Assembly: GCA_949752795.1 (NCBI GenBank)
Contig: OX457058.1
Coordinates: 156,126,353 to 156,190,352 of the forward strand
DNA: 64,000 nt
Source: Hyperoodon ampullatus
Lineage: Eukaryota; Chordata; Mammalia; Artiodactyla; Ziphiidae
Direction of reading: 5' to 3'
Shown here one piece after another: positions 12,901 to 26,180 of this stretch (position 1 is its first letter; each line of letters starts with the position of its first letter). The position numbers and the translations under genes were made by a program. Under the pieces are notes generated by a model, which saw nothing but the letters and a program-made list of their open reading frames with translations, was not told where the DNA came from and ran no database searches.

Positions 12901-13271
12901 AAAGACTGTGGATGGGGGATAATTTGCTCAAGTGGGTTTCTCCCTTTGTTCCATTTGATAAAAGAATGGAAGAACTTAGTGGATAGGTTGTTAATAGAGA
13001 TGAAAGGAAATAAGATGTCAGAATTATCTGAGATAGTAAACAGGTGATGATGTAATGATGGAACAGGAAATATATTGGAAAGAGATGTCTGTCTAAGAGC
13101 AGCATGTAAAAGATGATCCCGAGACACAACAAGTGTTTTTCTATTGCCAATTGAATATGAAAATGTAAATTAGAGATGCTAGAATAAAAGTAGAGGGAAA
13201 ATTAAAGGATAGAGTTTTCAGTTTGAGAGGTTCAGATATATGGAATTCTGTATGGTTTATAAAATACTTTT

Positions 13272-13639
13272 TTTTTGTTGTCTGCGTTGGGTCTTCATTG
13301 CTGCGTGTGGGTTTTCTCTAGTTGTGACGAGTGGGGGCTACTCTTCATTGCGGTGCGCAGGCTTCTCATTGCGGTGGCTTCTCTTGCTGCGGAGCATGGG
13401 CTCTAGGCACCTGGGCTTCTGTAGTTGCAGCACGCAGGCCCTAGAACATGCAGGCTTCAGTAGTTACAGCATGCGGGCTCAGTAGTTGTGGCTCGTGGGC
13501 TCTAGAGCGCAGGCTCAGTAGTTGTGACACATGGGCTTAGTTGCTCCACTGCGTGTGGGATCTTCCTGGACTAGGAATCGAACCCATGTCCCCTGCATTG
13601 GCAGGCAGATTCTTAACCACTGCACCACCAGGGAAGTCC
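13272..13639 (-). mobile_element. CHR-type SINE, long subfamily, - strand
   Basis: T-rich start, body with repeated cagtagttgtgg motifs, and the reverse-complement SINE head ccaccagggaagtcc. Perfect 14-base target-site duplications tataaaatactttt at 13258-13271 and 13640-13653. Confidence 0.95.
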
Positions 13640-13784
13640 TATAAAATACTTTTATTTAATCTATTTTATAACCATATGAATGGCTGAGCTATCTTTTCCT
13701 CCACCTTTCCCTAAATCCTACAGTATGTGGAACAGGAAAAGAACATGAGTTTAGAAGAGTTAGAGGACATTCAGTGGTCCATTT

Positions 13785-14060
13785 AGTACCATTTATTGGG
13801 CATCACTGAATGTCCACCATGTTATGACAAATATTCTAGATACTAGATACTGGATATATAAATATGAGTGAACAAAATTATTCTTAAGGGAAGCCTATAA
13901 TCTAAATGGGAAGTATATAGAAATAAAGAAAGAAATTATACTATAATGTTATACACAGAATTCAATTCTTGTTGAATTGAATCAAGGAATTTCCCTCTGT
14001 GCAGTGTCTTGAAGGATGAGTAGGAGAGCCAGCATTTGAGGGTGGCGGGTAGGGAGAGGG
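13785..14060 (-). mobile_element. L2 LINE fragment, antisense
   Basis: aatatgagtgaacaaaatta and the downstream gtgtcttgaaggatgag follow antisense L2 order. Confidence 0.6.
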
Positions 14061-14520
14061 AGGAAGAAACTTCACTTGCCAAGGAACAGAGGGGTGAAAT
14101 CACATGGCTCATTTAGTTTTTTGTTTTTTTTTTTCATTTGGTATTTGAAAGCAGAGATGCATGGAACTTAAGAGAGGGTCTTGTCTCGGGAGCTGAGATA
14201 TGTCATCTAGTGTAGAAAACAGCTCAAACCTTTTAACGACTTTCAGGATGTATTTTTATCATTTTTTTAATCCAAATCAGGACAGTTTTTACTTTGAAAG
14301 GGGGTACTTTTAATAATTACACTGGAATAGGTATAAATTAGAATTGTGCTGGCAAACCCAGGCATATGGTCACCAAATGATATCTGTTTTTCTTTGCATA
14401 ATGGTCATAATTATACCTATTGATGGTGCAAACTAAATTCCCTGATTTTAAAAAATGTTATATAGAAAATAAACCAAGAAAGTAGATACGAAGTTTTGGT
14501 AGAAGAGATAACTACTTTTA

Positions 14521-14951
14521 TTTTATTTTTATTTTTATTTTTTTTAGTGAGTTTCTTATAGACTGCATGTAATTGGGTTGTCTTTTATTTTTACTTTTTA
14601 TAAATTTATTTATTTTATTTATTTTTATTTTTGGTTGCCTTGGGTCTTTGTTGCTATGCGTGGGCTTTCTCAAGCTGTGGCTAGCGGGGGCTACTCTGTT
14701 GCAGTGCGCGGGCTTCTCATTGTGGTGGCTTCTCTTGTGGTGGAGCACGGGCTCTAGGCACGCGCGCTTCAGTAGTTGTGGCACCTGGGCTCAGTAGTTG
14801 TGGATCGCAGGTTCTAGAGCTCAGGCTCAGTAGTTGTGGCACATGGGTTTAGTTGCTCCGTGGCATGTGGGATCTTCCCAGACCAGGGCTCGAACCTGTG
14901 TCCCCTGCATTGGCAGGCAGATTCTTAACCAGTGCGCCACCAGGGAAGCCC
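14521..14951 (-). mobile_element. CHR-type SINE, long subfamily, - strand
   Basis: Same subfamily as the copy at 13272, with an extended T-rich/ATTT tail. Target-site duplication agagataactactttta at 14504-14520; the second copy at 14952-14972 has a 4-base insertion. Confidence 0.92.
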
Positions 14952-14974
14952 AGAGATAGAGAACTACTTTTAGA

Positions 14975-15235
14975 TAGAAAGTCAAGGAAGGTTTTTCTGA
15001 GCCAGGACTTTTGAGCTGAGATCTGAATGACAAGGAGCAGTCCATGGGGAGATCTGTGGCTGGAGTGCTCCAGGAAGAGTACACAGCAAAAGTCCTGTCC
15101 TGGGAGTCAGCAAGGCCTGTTAGAGAACACTTGTCCAGTTGGAAAATGAGATGAGGTCTGAGATGTAGGGAGAGGCTAGTTCACGTTGGGCCGTACACGT
15201 AGGTATGGTGAGGAATTTGGATTTTATGCTAAGTG
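14975..15235 (-). mobile_element. L2 LINE fragment, antisense
   Basis: tgagctgagatctgaatgac and gaatttggattttatgctaa are reverse-complement L2. It lies just past the SINE at 14521, which interrupts the locus. Confidence 0.7.
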
Positions 15236-15247
15236 TCTCATGCATTT

Positions 15248-15680
15248 AGTTTGCTAGAGCTGCTGTAATAAAGCACCACAGCCTGAGTGGCTTAAACAAT
15301 AGAAGTTTATTTTATCACAGTTCTGGAGGCTAGAAGTCTAAGGGCAAGGTGTTGGCGGTATTGGTTTCTTCTCAGGGCCATGAGGCAAGGATCCATTCCA
15401 GGCCCCTCTCCTTGGCTTGTCCATCATTGTTTTTTCCTCATTTCTTCTCATTGTTTTCCCACCCCCCCCCCCCATATGTGTCTGTGTGTCCAGATTTCCT
15501 CTTCTTGTAAGGCCATCATTCATGTTGTATTAGGCCCCGCTCTAATTACCTAATTTTAACTTCATTATCTCTTTAAAGACCTTATCTCCTTTTGGTCACA
15601 TTCTACAGTATTGAGGGTTAGGGCCTCAACATATGAATTTTCAGAGAGATATAATTCAGCTGATAACACCTCAATAAGTC
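15248..15680. mobile_element. MaLR-like LTR or related old element
   Basis: Starts gtttgctagagctgctgtaa with ccacagcctgagtggcttaa and cacagttctggaggctagaa. It ends tcagagagatataattcagc. Common mammalian element; class inferred, name uncertain. Contains a 12-base C run at 15462-15473. Confidence 0.65.
15462..15473. repeat. C homopolymer, 12 bases
   Basis: Twelve uninterrupted C, inside the MaLR-like element. Confidence 0.9.
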
Positions 15681-16240
15681 TGGAAAGAAATGGGGGGGGA
15701 TTCCATTAACTGAATAAGATATTTAAACTCAATTTTAAAGGGAAGATGGATAAAAACAGTTATATCTCTATTTCCAGTTAGCATGGAGGTCATGATGTAA
15801 AATACAAAGAAGCTTTGTGTAGAGGATAGTATTAAGATTTCTTAACGGAAGACATTATTCAGTTGTCTAGATGTCAGACCAGACTGTGCGTAACAAAACA
15901 TGCAATCTTGAATGGTTGTCAGAATAAGGTGTATAGGAGATCCTGGTGGCACCAAGGTCTGGAGTGGTAGGACCTAGGAATGGCCAAGGATGACTGTCCT
16001 TTGTTCATGGGTGGTAGATGGAACAGAAGGAAAAAGGAACTATACATGGAGGAAGGTCACCTGCTTGTCCAAATTCCAGGTACTGGAGTGTGAAAGCACA
16101 GACATGAGAGCATCACCCTACTTGGTGGGGTGATATTTACGTGAGATCTTTTCCTAATGTCTATTACAAAGTTGATCCAGGAGCAAGGTCTAAAAGTAGT
16201 GGTTATCTTAAACTCTCTGAATGTTTTCTGGATATATGAT

Positions 16241-16244
<4 letters not shown>

Positions 16245-16275
<31 letters not shown>
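16245..16275. repeat. (TG)n microsatellite
   Basis: About 15 uninterrupted TG units. Confidence 0.97.
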
Positions 16276-16278
<3 letters not shown>

Positions 16279-18899
16279 AGTTAGAAAGAACTAAATCAGA
16301 ACATTTACTAGCTTTAATTTCTCAGAAGAATCTTGAAAGCTGTATTCTGGTCATTCCATGGTAAGCAATTGATGAGGCAAACAGTTATTGCAGAAAAACT
16401 TTTGATGAATGTGAGTATGGGTCAGGAGGTAGAAGAACAGAACAGAGATCTTGGACAACAGTAACCATGACATCTTAGCATTTAGTAAAGGAAATATTGA
16501 CATCTATGTCTTGAAGTTGTCTGAATCAGTTTAAGGAAAAGAAAGAATATTATGACTGAACCCTATTAAATGAACTAATGTTCATACAAGTACCATAAAC
16601 AAGTTTCTTCTCTCAGAGTTGAGCTGCTTCATGTTCCTTCTCTTGGTTCCACTTTCTACTCAGGAACTCAATTTGTTTTACTTCATTTGTATTTACCTTT
16701 TGAACTTGATGTTTGGGCTGCCCCTTTAATACCTAAGACTCCTTCACCAAGAGCACATCCTCATTTTTCCTTTGCTCTGGGCCTTCCTCCTGTGCCATCC
16801 CTAAGCCATTTTCACCTTTTTGTGTCCTGGAGTTCCAGGTCACATAGAGTTATAGACTCTCTACTTGCCTAGAAGTGGAATCTCGATAAAGCAGAAGAGG
16901 CCCTTCTAGAATCTGACCTTGGACAATATGGTGGTGGATATCCTCACTGTGAAAGATGATGTGACTGGAAAACTCATGCTGAAACAGCACTGCAGAAGGA
17001 GGAAGGAAAGACATTTAGTAGTGGACAAAAACAAAAGAGAAATGCATGGCTGTTGAACTAAGATCAGAAAAGCTAAAACTCCAAATGAGTTGACTTTTGA
17101 GAAGGCAGAAGGGAATTAAAAACCTATTTAAGCATAAGTCTTGAGCAATAAAGGATAATAAATGGAAGGTTAAATAAATAGTTTGAAAAGATGACATGAT
17201 GATAGGTGATGTAAGAGAGGGCAGTTTATCAATTATAATTTTCTTTTGAACTCACTGTAAGATATGGTCTTACCAAGAAATATCAAAAAATTACAAACAA
17301 GATTTCATGGAGTAGGAGGCTTTGGGATGAACCTTACTGGTGGGGTGTAGGGAACAGAGGGAGAGAGCCTGAACAGAATAGTGTGAGTTAATGCCATGAG
17401 GGCAAAGTTGAAGAGCTGGTTTCTGAGAAAGGATTAGATGTATTGGAAGGAATCGTGATAATCAAGGTGGAAGCTGGTTTGGGAGTGTGTCCTCTTCCTC
17501 TTGTCTCTGAAGCAGTCCTTAACTAAATATTCTCACTTGGTGTAAGATGCAGCTCTCAGTGGCTCCTCCACCTAAGTTCTTGTTTCCAGTCTAAGGGACA
17601 CATCTAGTTCATAGACCATTTGCAAAGGCTAAGTGGTTAACTGGCCCAGTCCTAGTCCAGTGATAGGAATGGGTCTTCCTGGCTCTGGCCGTCACCAGCA
17701 CCCACTGCCTCAGGGCTGTCTCACAGAGAGTGATCAGCAGAGATTTTAGACAATTTTAGGTTTACAGGAAAAATGATTAGTCTAAACATTGGGAACATGA
17801 ATACACATAATTTCCATCAAGGGAAAACGTAATTCCAAAGATAGTTTGACAGACTTTTGTTAAATTTAAAAATGTAGTCTTTCTCAGCATCTGTTATATA
17901 TGAGAGATGCTTGTTTCACATCAAATAGAACACACCAACTACTAGTTTTCCTTTATTAGAACATTCTCCATTAAAATTTTTTTTTGCCTGCAGGGAATTG
18001 AAATAGGTGACCTCTAAAGGTCCATCCAGTGCTAATACCCATACTTCTGTGTATTACTAATAATTGGCCAACTTCCTGGAAGCAGGGTAACTTTTTTTTC
18101 AATTTATAACAACACAGAAATTTTGGAATACAGTTGTTGAAGAACGGCACCAAAATACTAAGTTATCTCATGTAACTTTACCTTAATGTTGGCAATTATT
18201 TTCAATATCTGTTTTCCAGGGAAAGAGATGAGTTGATATTATCAGATTAGACACATGGAGAAGAATTAGATTTTAAATTTAAAAAATTGCTTTAGAATAT
18301 CAAATGGGCATTTAAACTGAGGTGGGACAAAATAATTCCTGTGGATTTTACTAGACGGAATGAATCATAAATGACAAAATCCCTTTTCTTCTCTTCTCAT
18401 CATGGTAAACTAGTGCTTTAGCATTTACTGCTTCTATATGTCATCTGATTTTCACATGGGTTTTTTCTAATGTATGATTTATATGTTTTATAGATGAGCA
18501 AACATGTCAGAGAGGTTAGTGACTTATTCAAGGTCACATATGTGAACACATGTTAAACATCTATGTGGGAAAAGATAATATAACTTATTTGGCCTTATTA
18601 CTATATGGCTCATTAGAGTCTCTTAAAAAATCTAGCTGTGTTATTGATATATATATATTATATAATTTTAATTTGCAGTTTTCAAATTTAACTCTGTTAA
18701 TAATAATGATGGTAATAGTTAATTTTGTTAACCACTTATATTTTAGTCACAATGTGCTAAGCCTCCCATATTCATCATTTAATTTGCTCAGTTTGAATGC
18801 ATGCCATTCTCTGAAAATGCCCCTGTTCAGTTATACTAATTTGCAGCATAGCATTCAACATTCTAAATGATGAAATACAGAAGTGGGAAATGTTCTCTG

Positions 18900-19280
18900 T
18901 CAGGATGGGCTAGGATCTTCCATGATAACAAACAACCAACAAGTCTTATGGCTTAAAACAACAAAATTTATTTCTCGCTCTTACTGCATCTCCATCTCTG
19001 CTGTGCTGGGAGCTCTGTCTCATGTTGTCCTTACTTACGGACCAGGCTGACAGGGCAGTCGCCATCTAGAACATGACTGGCCACCATGATAGAGGGAAAG
19101 AGTGGTGAATCGTACATTGGTCCCTAACACTTCTGCCCAGAGGTGATGCTAGCTATTTTAACCAAAGCAAGTCACATGGCTACACCAAGCATCAAGGAAG
19201 TGGGGAGTGCAATCTTACCATGTGCCCAAAGGTACTGGAAATATTTGATTGCAAACACTAATGCCTGCCACAGATGGGCA
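18900..19280. mobile_element. MaLR/LTR-like element
   Basis: cttatggcttaaaacaacaa and gcaagtcacatggctacacc are typical of MaLR-like LTRs. Class inferred. Confidence 0.5.
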
Positions 19281-19574
19281 GTGGGATAACAAAACAGACA
19301 GCACTTGTCATTTCTAGAATTACCCTCTTTACAAGAAATAGGCATTTAATTTTTCCTTCTTTACAATGTCTTTGTTCACTCAGCATCGAGGGCCTACTGT
19401 ACAAAGAACTATAAAGCATAGCAAAGTGTCAAGGCATACAGGAAAAAATAGGATCTTGCTCAATTATTCTGAACCTGAAACTGCAATTTTATTTCTAAAA
19501 GGGCATAAATTTGATTTTACTTATTCAGTCAATCATTTGTTCAACAAATAAATATTGAGCACTGTGTTTTTTCT

Positions 19575-20215
19575 GATGACACCAGTTCTCTAACACCAAC
19601 TAGGTGTCCAACAATTTTATTCAATTCTGACAATACCCGAAGTTGATGCAGACCCCTTAGGTCAAGGGCTCAGTCCCTCAAGACAGCCCCACCACTGCCT
19701 TCAGATACCAGCTGCAAATGGGGTGTCCAGGCTACACATACTTCTGCCTAGTCAACTTCACATTGGAGGATCCCATGATCCCTGCCTTTGGTTCAGTAGT
19801 TTGCTAGAGTGACTCACAGAACTCAAGCAAATGCTTTACTTAATGATTTTCGGTTTATTTTAAAGGATTCAACTCAGGGACAGCCAAATGGAAGGGATGC
19901 AGAGGGCAAGGATGGGAGAGGGAGGGTGGAGAGCTTCCGTTCCCTCTCTGGGCATGTCACCCTCCCAGCACATTGATGTGTTCACCCACCTGGAAGCTCC
20001 TCAAACCCTCTTATTTAGGGGTCTTATTGAGGTACCATTATGCTGACATGATCGATTGAATTATTGGCCATTGGTGATTGAACTCAGTCTCTAGCCTGTC
20101 TCCCCAGTGTGAAGGTTGGAGGTAGAACTGAGAATTCTAGCCCTAATCTAACAATATTTCTGGCTACCAGCCCCACCCTGAACCTCTCTATCACCTCCTC
20201 CCCGCCCATGAGTCA
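19575..20215. mobile_element. ERV LTR-like element
   Basis: gagtgactcacagaactcaa and catgagtcatctcattaaca are motifs I associate with mammalian ERVL/MaLR LTRs. Family and boundaries uncertain. Confidence 0.5.
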
Positions 20216-20289
20216 TCTCATTAACATACAAAACAAGCAATAAAGTCTGAAGGTTTTGGTCACTCTGTGCCCAGAACCTGGGAGAAAGA

Positions 20290-20430
20290 CCATGTATTTA
20301 TTTTTATTGTACCACAAACATCTACATGCCCAGCTGGGTGCACTGGGGATACAGTGATGAATGGAATAGACAGTCCCTGTCCTTGTGGACTTCAAGTTAG
20401 GCAAACTCACTGAAGGGGAGATCAGCCTAG
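20290..20430 (-). mobile_element. L2 LINE 3' end, antisense
   Basis: ggggatacagtgatgaatgg and cctgtccttgtggacttcaa. Confidence 0.7.
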
Positions 20431-21493
20431 AGAAGTGTTAGTGAAAGTTGAAAACAGACAAATGAAACATAACCTTTATTCTCATAAGCATTTACCTCCA
20501 TATGTGAGTAAGGAGTAAACTGAGAGCAAAGAGGAGATGCTGGGTGTGGGATGGTGATGAAAATTGGAGAAGCTGACACTGAATTTCTTCTGACCTGAAT
20601 CACTTTTAATCCCACCTGTTAGATGTGGTCTAAGGTTGGCACATTTTTCTTATGAAAGCACAGACACATACTGGATGGAGGGGCCAGGAAAGTATAGGCA
20701 AATAGAGAAGATGCTTTTAAATACTACTGCAGGGTGCAATCTAGGTTATACAGTTCATGCAGAATAATACATGCATGTGCACATACATACATGGATTAAT
20801 GAACACATGAATTGATAAATTCTTTAAAAATATAAATTAATAGATTATTGCATATAAGCTAGTTACGTGTAGAACTATATTAGATTGCTTACGTTTCTTT
20901 CTTTGAATTTTGAATTTAGGAGATTTGCAGTGTGAAATCTTAATGGAAATCTTAAAACTTCCTTTGAGAATGACTCAAAAAAAATCCTTGAAAAGGCATA
21001 GTTTTTAGAATGCTCACATCTTGTTACTTTTGTTCTTGTTCTCCTTACCCTTTTTGACTTCTCCACATCTCTAAATAGGAAGTTATTTAGTTAGTTCTGC
21101 CGAAGTTGTAACCCTGATGGTTTCACTGAAATCGATCTACTCACAACTAATTTTTCCCTACGATCACACATGTAAGAACATAGAGGTTTTCTTTTCACTC
21201 AGTAAGAAAGAGTGCAGCTAGGATATTTCACTGCCCTTTATGGGTATTTTACACCTTTTGAGTAAACCCTTCCCTCTTATAAAAATATCAATATTCATAA
21301 TGAGGTTGAATCCAGTTGAGTCAAACTTGTGAGTAAAACAAGATGCTCTAGTCTCTGGTTTAAACACTTTGAATTTTCTAGAATGTAATTAAGTATGGAA
21401 TCTATTTATCTCAGAATCTTACTTTGTGAATTTTTTGAATCATAGTTTCTAAAATATTGTCTCCAATTTTGAGGCCAAGATCACGAAACAGAA

Positions 21494-21516
21494 AAAAACA
21501 AACAAACAAACAAAAA
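21494..21516. repeat. (CAAA)n microsatellite
   Basis: About four to five CAAA units. Confidence 0.8.
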
Positions 21517-22178
21517 CCCAAAACAGTTGTGCATCAAAGGTAAAGAGAGCTATGTTTGTCAGATCAAGTTCATGCTGTTTATGGGCCTTCAACCAATCTA
21601 GACACAGCTAGTGTAAGCGGCTTTGAATATACTGTATTACTATTCAGCTGGTTTCTCCAGTTAATAATCATGTTCTCTACCATCTTTCACATAAATGGAA
21701 GTTCTGTCAGCATTGCTACAGTAGCCCCCTTTCAAAGTGGCACTCTCACTTTGTGGGCAGCGAAAAGGGGAGAAGCATTCTGAGTTGCTCAGGGTTACAG
21801 AAGAGTGAGGCCAGTGTTGACTTCCACACAAGGTGGGCTGAGCTCTCTCTCATGGGTGTGATTGTGTAGCTTTAAAAAATTTCATAAACTAAATATGTAG
21901 GCTTTTAACTAATATTAGAATAAGAGTTTAAATCTATTCACTTTACTCTGTAGTGAAAATCCTGACAGACAAGTATAAGGGATTTTTTTCTCTTGTAATG
22001 AATTTATTATAGAGTCTGAGTTCTTTGAGGAATAAACATGTCATGGTTTTCTTTTGTCTGTTTTTCCAGTAATCTCTTTCAATCATAATATGTTCAATAT
22101 TCACTTCTACTCCTTTAGCTACATCTTGAACAAGTTCCACCATTTCTCATTCATTTCATTTATTAAAATTTAGTCCAG

Positions 22179-22478
22179 GGCTTCCCTGGTGGCGCAGTGG
22201 TTAAGAATCCACCTGCCAATGCAGGGGACACGGGTTCAAGCACTGGTCCGGGAAGATCCCACAGCCTGCACTCTAGAGCCCGCGAGCCACAACTACTGAG
22301 CCCACATGCCACAACTACTGAAGCCCACGTGCCTGGAGCCCATGCTCTGGGGGTCCCCGTGGTGAGAGGCCCATGCACTGTGGCGAGGAGTGGCTCCCCG
22401 CTTGCTGCAACCAGAGAAAAGCCTGCATGCAGCAGCAAAGACCCAACACAGCTAAAAATAAATTAAATAAATTAAAAA
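22179..22478 (+). mobile_element. CHR-type SINE, long subfamily, + strand
   Basis: Head ggcttccctggtggcgcagt, body with cacaactactga repeats, and an AAAT-rich tail. Perfect 14-base duplications aaaatttagtccag at 22165-22178 and 22479-22492. Confidence 0.95.
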
Positions 22479-23699
22479 AAAATTTAGTCCAGTATAGTCT
22501 GTGTTCCTCTCTTACCTGATGTAAAGCTCCCCTCCCCCATCATAGACTAGACTTGTGACTTAGAGGCTGATTTCAAGGCCAGGTTCCTCAGGTGTGGAGT
22601 GCTTTAACCTGGAAGAGGTCTCTGTGGGAAGTGCACAGTCTTCTTAGGGTTCATACTGCTTATAGAAAGCACCTCACTCTTAGCCAACTTGAGTCTGTTC
22701 CACTCACTGTGGTTGTGATGATCTGCCTAGGTGGTATGTCCTTTTCCAGAGTGTGGTGGTCAGGTTTGTCTTGGCCCCTTTTCCTCTGAAGACCCCCTGA
22801 GACGGGTCAGCCTAGTTGACCCTGAGCCCTGCCACAGTCCCACCTGCAGCTTCTCCTGGTTGGGCAAACCTGGTTGCTTGACCTAGTGATGGCCAAGGGC
22901 GTTTTTCTCCTCTCACCTTCACACTCCTTAAAGTAGAAATACAGGAACTACTGAGAGTCTCTCTGGGACCCCCAGAGTCCCTGAGGAATTGGGATGGGGT
23001 CGTCTCATCTTTAGGCTTCAGGCTTGGCCTCTCCAAGCTCTATGGGCACAATCTACTATGGCTGGCTTGAATCTTTCAAAATTTCTAGACTGGAAATAAG
23101 CATCAGTCATAATTTTTACATATCCCTCTGTATTCCAGGGGACAGTTGCCAAACTCTTTAAGAAGTCTCTTATTATGGCTCTTCCAGGAGTAGCAATGGG
23201 TGCACCTGCAGGGCCCAGCAAGCGTTTAGTCAGGGAATGGGATGAAGATGCGTCCTCCATGAGTGATTGCAAGTGAAGACTACCACTGCTCCTTACTAAA
23301 GCCAAGTGTTCATTGGGGAAGGGAAGATGACAACTCTCTTCACAAAAGCCACATTTCCCATAAAAATCCAGTTCCCTTCCATCCACCTTCAGTCTGGCAG
23401 TTGGTGGTAGTTGGATAGATTCTGTTCCCTTCCAGGAAGACCTGGTTTTGGGACGTATCTGTCTCCAGTTTGTGGCAGTTTATTGGTAGCTCTGTGTGGA
23501 TCGTGGGCACAATCCTCAGACATCAGAAAGGTTCTCACTTAACATCCTGCTAAATATAAATACTTTTTTATTATACATCTCTGTCCCCAGACTAGCAACA
23601 AAAAGAAAACACAGAAGTAATCCACGTTTGTATTTCCTGTTCTTGATGTCGAATGTGGAGGTCTGTTTTCTGAAGAGCTGTTTCTGAGCTTGCCCTGGC

Positions 23700-24107
23700 T
23701 CATCTTCGTGCGTTTCCCCCTGTGTGGGAGAGTGTAGTGGCTAAGGACACCTTTGCTGGTTCTGTCAGTTACGTCCCTCAGCCTGTCTCGAGGTCACTTG
23801 TGGACAGTTTGTGAACCAGCAGCTGCCTCTGTCTACCTGAGGGTGTTTGCCAGCCACGAGAGGCTGCTTTGCCTGCTCAAGACAGACTAAAAGTGCTAGA
23901 AAGGTGGGCCTCTCTTGGAGGCTCCCTGGTGAGACCACATCCCAGTTGTCCACAGCAATTACCTGGCTATTAACCTGATTTCCTCCTGTCCCTGTTCCAC
24001 TGCCTGACTTCCTCCCCCTGCTTCCTGGGATCCCCTCCCAAATAAACTACCTGCACTCCAATCCTTGTCTTAAGGTCTGCTTTTAGGAAGGGCCCCAGGT
24101 GAAGACA
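23700..24107 (+). mobile_element. Probable 3' end of an endogenous-retrovirus LTR
   Basis: cccaaataaactacctgcac contains an AATAAA signal, and is followed by caatccttgtcttaaggtct and a gaagaca end, the usual R-U5 layout of mammalian ERV LTRs. The 5' border could not be placed; it may start as early as 22550. Confidence 0.45.
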
Positions 24108-24109
24108 GT

Positions 24110-24350
24110 ACAGATTTTAGAGCAGGGCTGCCTTTTGGCAAATTCTGGCTCTATGACTTACAGTTTTTAACTTAAGGAAGTGGTTAGACATCTTGTTACT
24201 TCAATTTCCTCATCTCTATAAAAGGTATCGTTATAATAACTGAGTTAAGTTTCTATGAAGCTTAACTGAAATAATTCCAATCAAGTGCTTAGCATAATGC
24301 CTGCCACATTAGTTTTCAATAAACATAGCTTTAGTTATTATTGTTATTAA
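24110..24350 (+). mobile_element. MIR SINE
   Basis: acttcaatttcctcatctct and agcataatgcctgccacatt. Confidence 0.7.
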
Positions 24351-24759
24351 TGTTGGTTTACTTCCCATGATCTCTAAAGAGATGGCGTGAACAGCTGTAG
24401 ACAACTATAGGTTTTAAAAATTCTGGCAGCTTTCTCACATCTGTGTAAACTTTTGGAGCCTGAAATTTCTTCAGGTTCCTCCTGGCCTGTAAGTTATAGA
24501 CTTGTGGCATTGGAGGAGATGTGCAGACTTTAAGAAAGGACTAAGCTAGTGGGGTGAAAGGCCAGGCTTCCTGTGCTTCAGGGAAGTCTGATGTGGGCGC
24601 TGAGTGAAAGCCTCATGAAATACAAGCAAAATGGATTGACAGTGAAATTCATGTTCCTGGCACACTAGGGAGATAGATGGTTTTCCAGAGCTTTGCTAAA
24701 ATTTTGAAAAATTCTGTCAGTAGTGCCTCTGCTTAAGTATAACATGGTATGTTAAGAAG

Positions 24760-24950
24760 GAATATTTTAACAAACATCTGTCGAGTTCCTCTTATGTCTC
24801 AGACATTCTGTTTGATACTCGGTATTTAAGACAAATGTGACTTGCTTCCTGGTTTCAAGTCTGGTCAGGGAGACAGACACATAGACAGGTAGATGACAGC
24901 ACAAAGTGCCATGGCTGTACCGAGAAGGGAAAAGAGTTCATTTGGGCTAA
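24760..24950 (-). mobile_element. L2 LINE 3' end, antisense
   Basis: caaacatctgtcgagttcct and gtctggtcagggagacagac match reverse-complement L2. Confidence 0.65.
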
Positions 24951-24989
24951 GACACGGAAGAAGGGAGGAAGGGGATTTTTATATACTTT

Positions 24990-25140
24990 AATGTGCCCTG
25001 CAGATAGCTTAGCAGATGATGAACTGAAGCTCAAAGAACACATGCACGTTAACTAAGGCCCACAGCTGCTACGTGCGGGGGGAGACCAGCTTTTGAACCA
25101 AAGTCTTCCTTCTCCAGGGCTCTTTACATCATGCCTGGCT
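24990..25140 (-). mobile_element. MIR SINE fragment
   Basis: gaactgaagctcaaagaaca and ccacagctgctacgtgc. Confidence 0.6.
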
Positions 25141-26019
25141 CTAGTAGTGATGGGTGGAAGGGCACAGTGAGCCATACCCTAGGTGTGTTCTACCCGCCAC
25201 CTGCCCCCTTCGCAGAAAATCCTGGTGATTCTCTCAATATATGGTCATAGAGCTCCAGGGCATGTGGCACTTGGAATTTTCTTTTTGTTCATTGCACAAA
25301 AAATAATATGAAACTGGTGGGTAAAGGTGGTCAGAAGGTAACAACTTCCCGTTATAAGATAAATAAGTGCTGGTGATGTACAGGTGGTGGTTAACAAAAT
25401 TTAAAATATATACATATGAAACTGGGGTAATTCACACATATGTAATTTGAGTGGAAAGAGAAAAAGCAATGACGTATTTGGATGCCCTGCTATTTACAAC
25501 AGTAATAAAAGGAGAATTTTGTTTCCTAAGCAAGATCTAGAGCGTAAGGCATAAGATGAAGGAATTGTGATCAGGCATACCGTACACAGATTTTTTTTGT
25601 CTTTTGCCCTCTCATTGATTCACAACTTGAAATTGTGTTTTTTTCCCCCCTTAGGTGACCTCCACTATAAGGCAGACTTAATCAACCCTTGTGATTTATC
25701 AGATTATTTGGACATAGAACTAATGAGGTTTTCATTAAAAAAAAAAAGTCAAGACCTCGGGGTTGTAAAGCAGGATTTGGGGAGCAGGCTGATTGGTGGG
25801 GGTACTGATGTAAAGGATCAATAGCATCTGGTGTCTAAACTATTAATTAGAATCCTACCAGAAATACGTGATGGTCTCTGCTCTTAGAAGATCAAATGAG
25901 AGATAAGAAAATATGAAAAAAAAACCAACCCAGGGATATAATCAATGTCCAATAATCATAGAACTTTATGATATTAGATAAGAAAACGAGTGGGATTAAT
26001 CAGAGAGGAAGTGAGGATA

Positions 26020-26180
26020 AGAAACTAGCATGTATTGAATGCTTGCTGAAGGTTTCCATGCTGTGGGTATGAATAGCCCCATTTCACAGATGGGGCATTG
26101 AGAATCAGATATTTAGTGTTAAGTGCCTTACCTGAAGGGGGCAGAAATGAAACTTGAACACAGGTTCAGTGCTGAGCCCT
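26020..26180 (-). mobile_element. MIR SINE fragment
   Basis: gccccatttcacagatgggg and tgaaacttgaacacaggttc. Confidence 0.7.
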
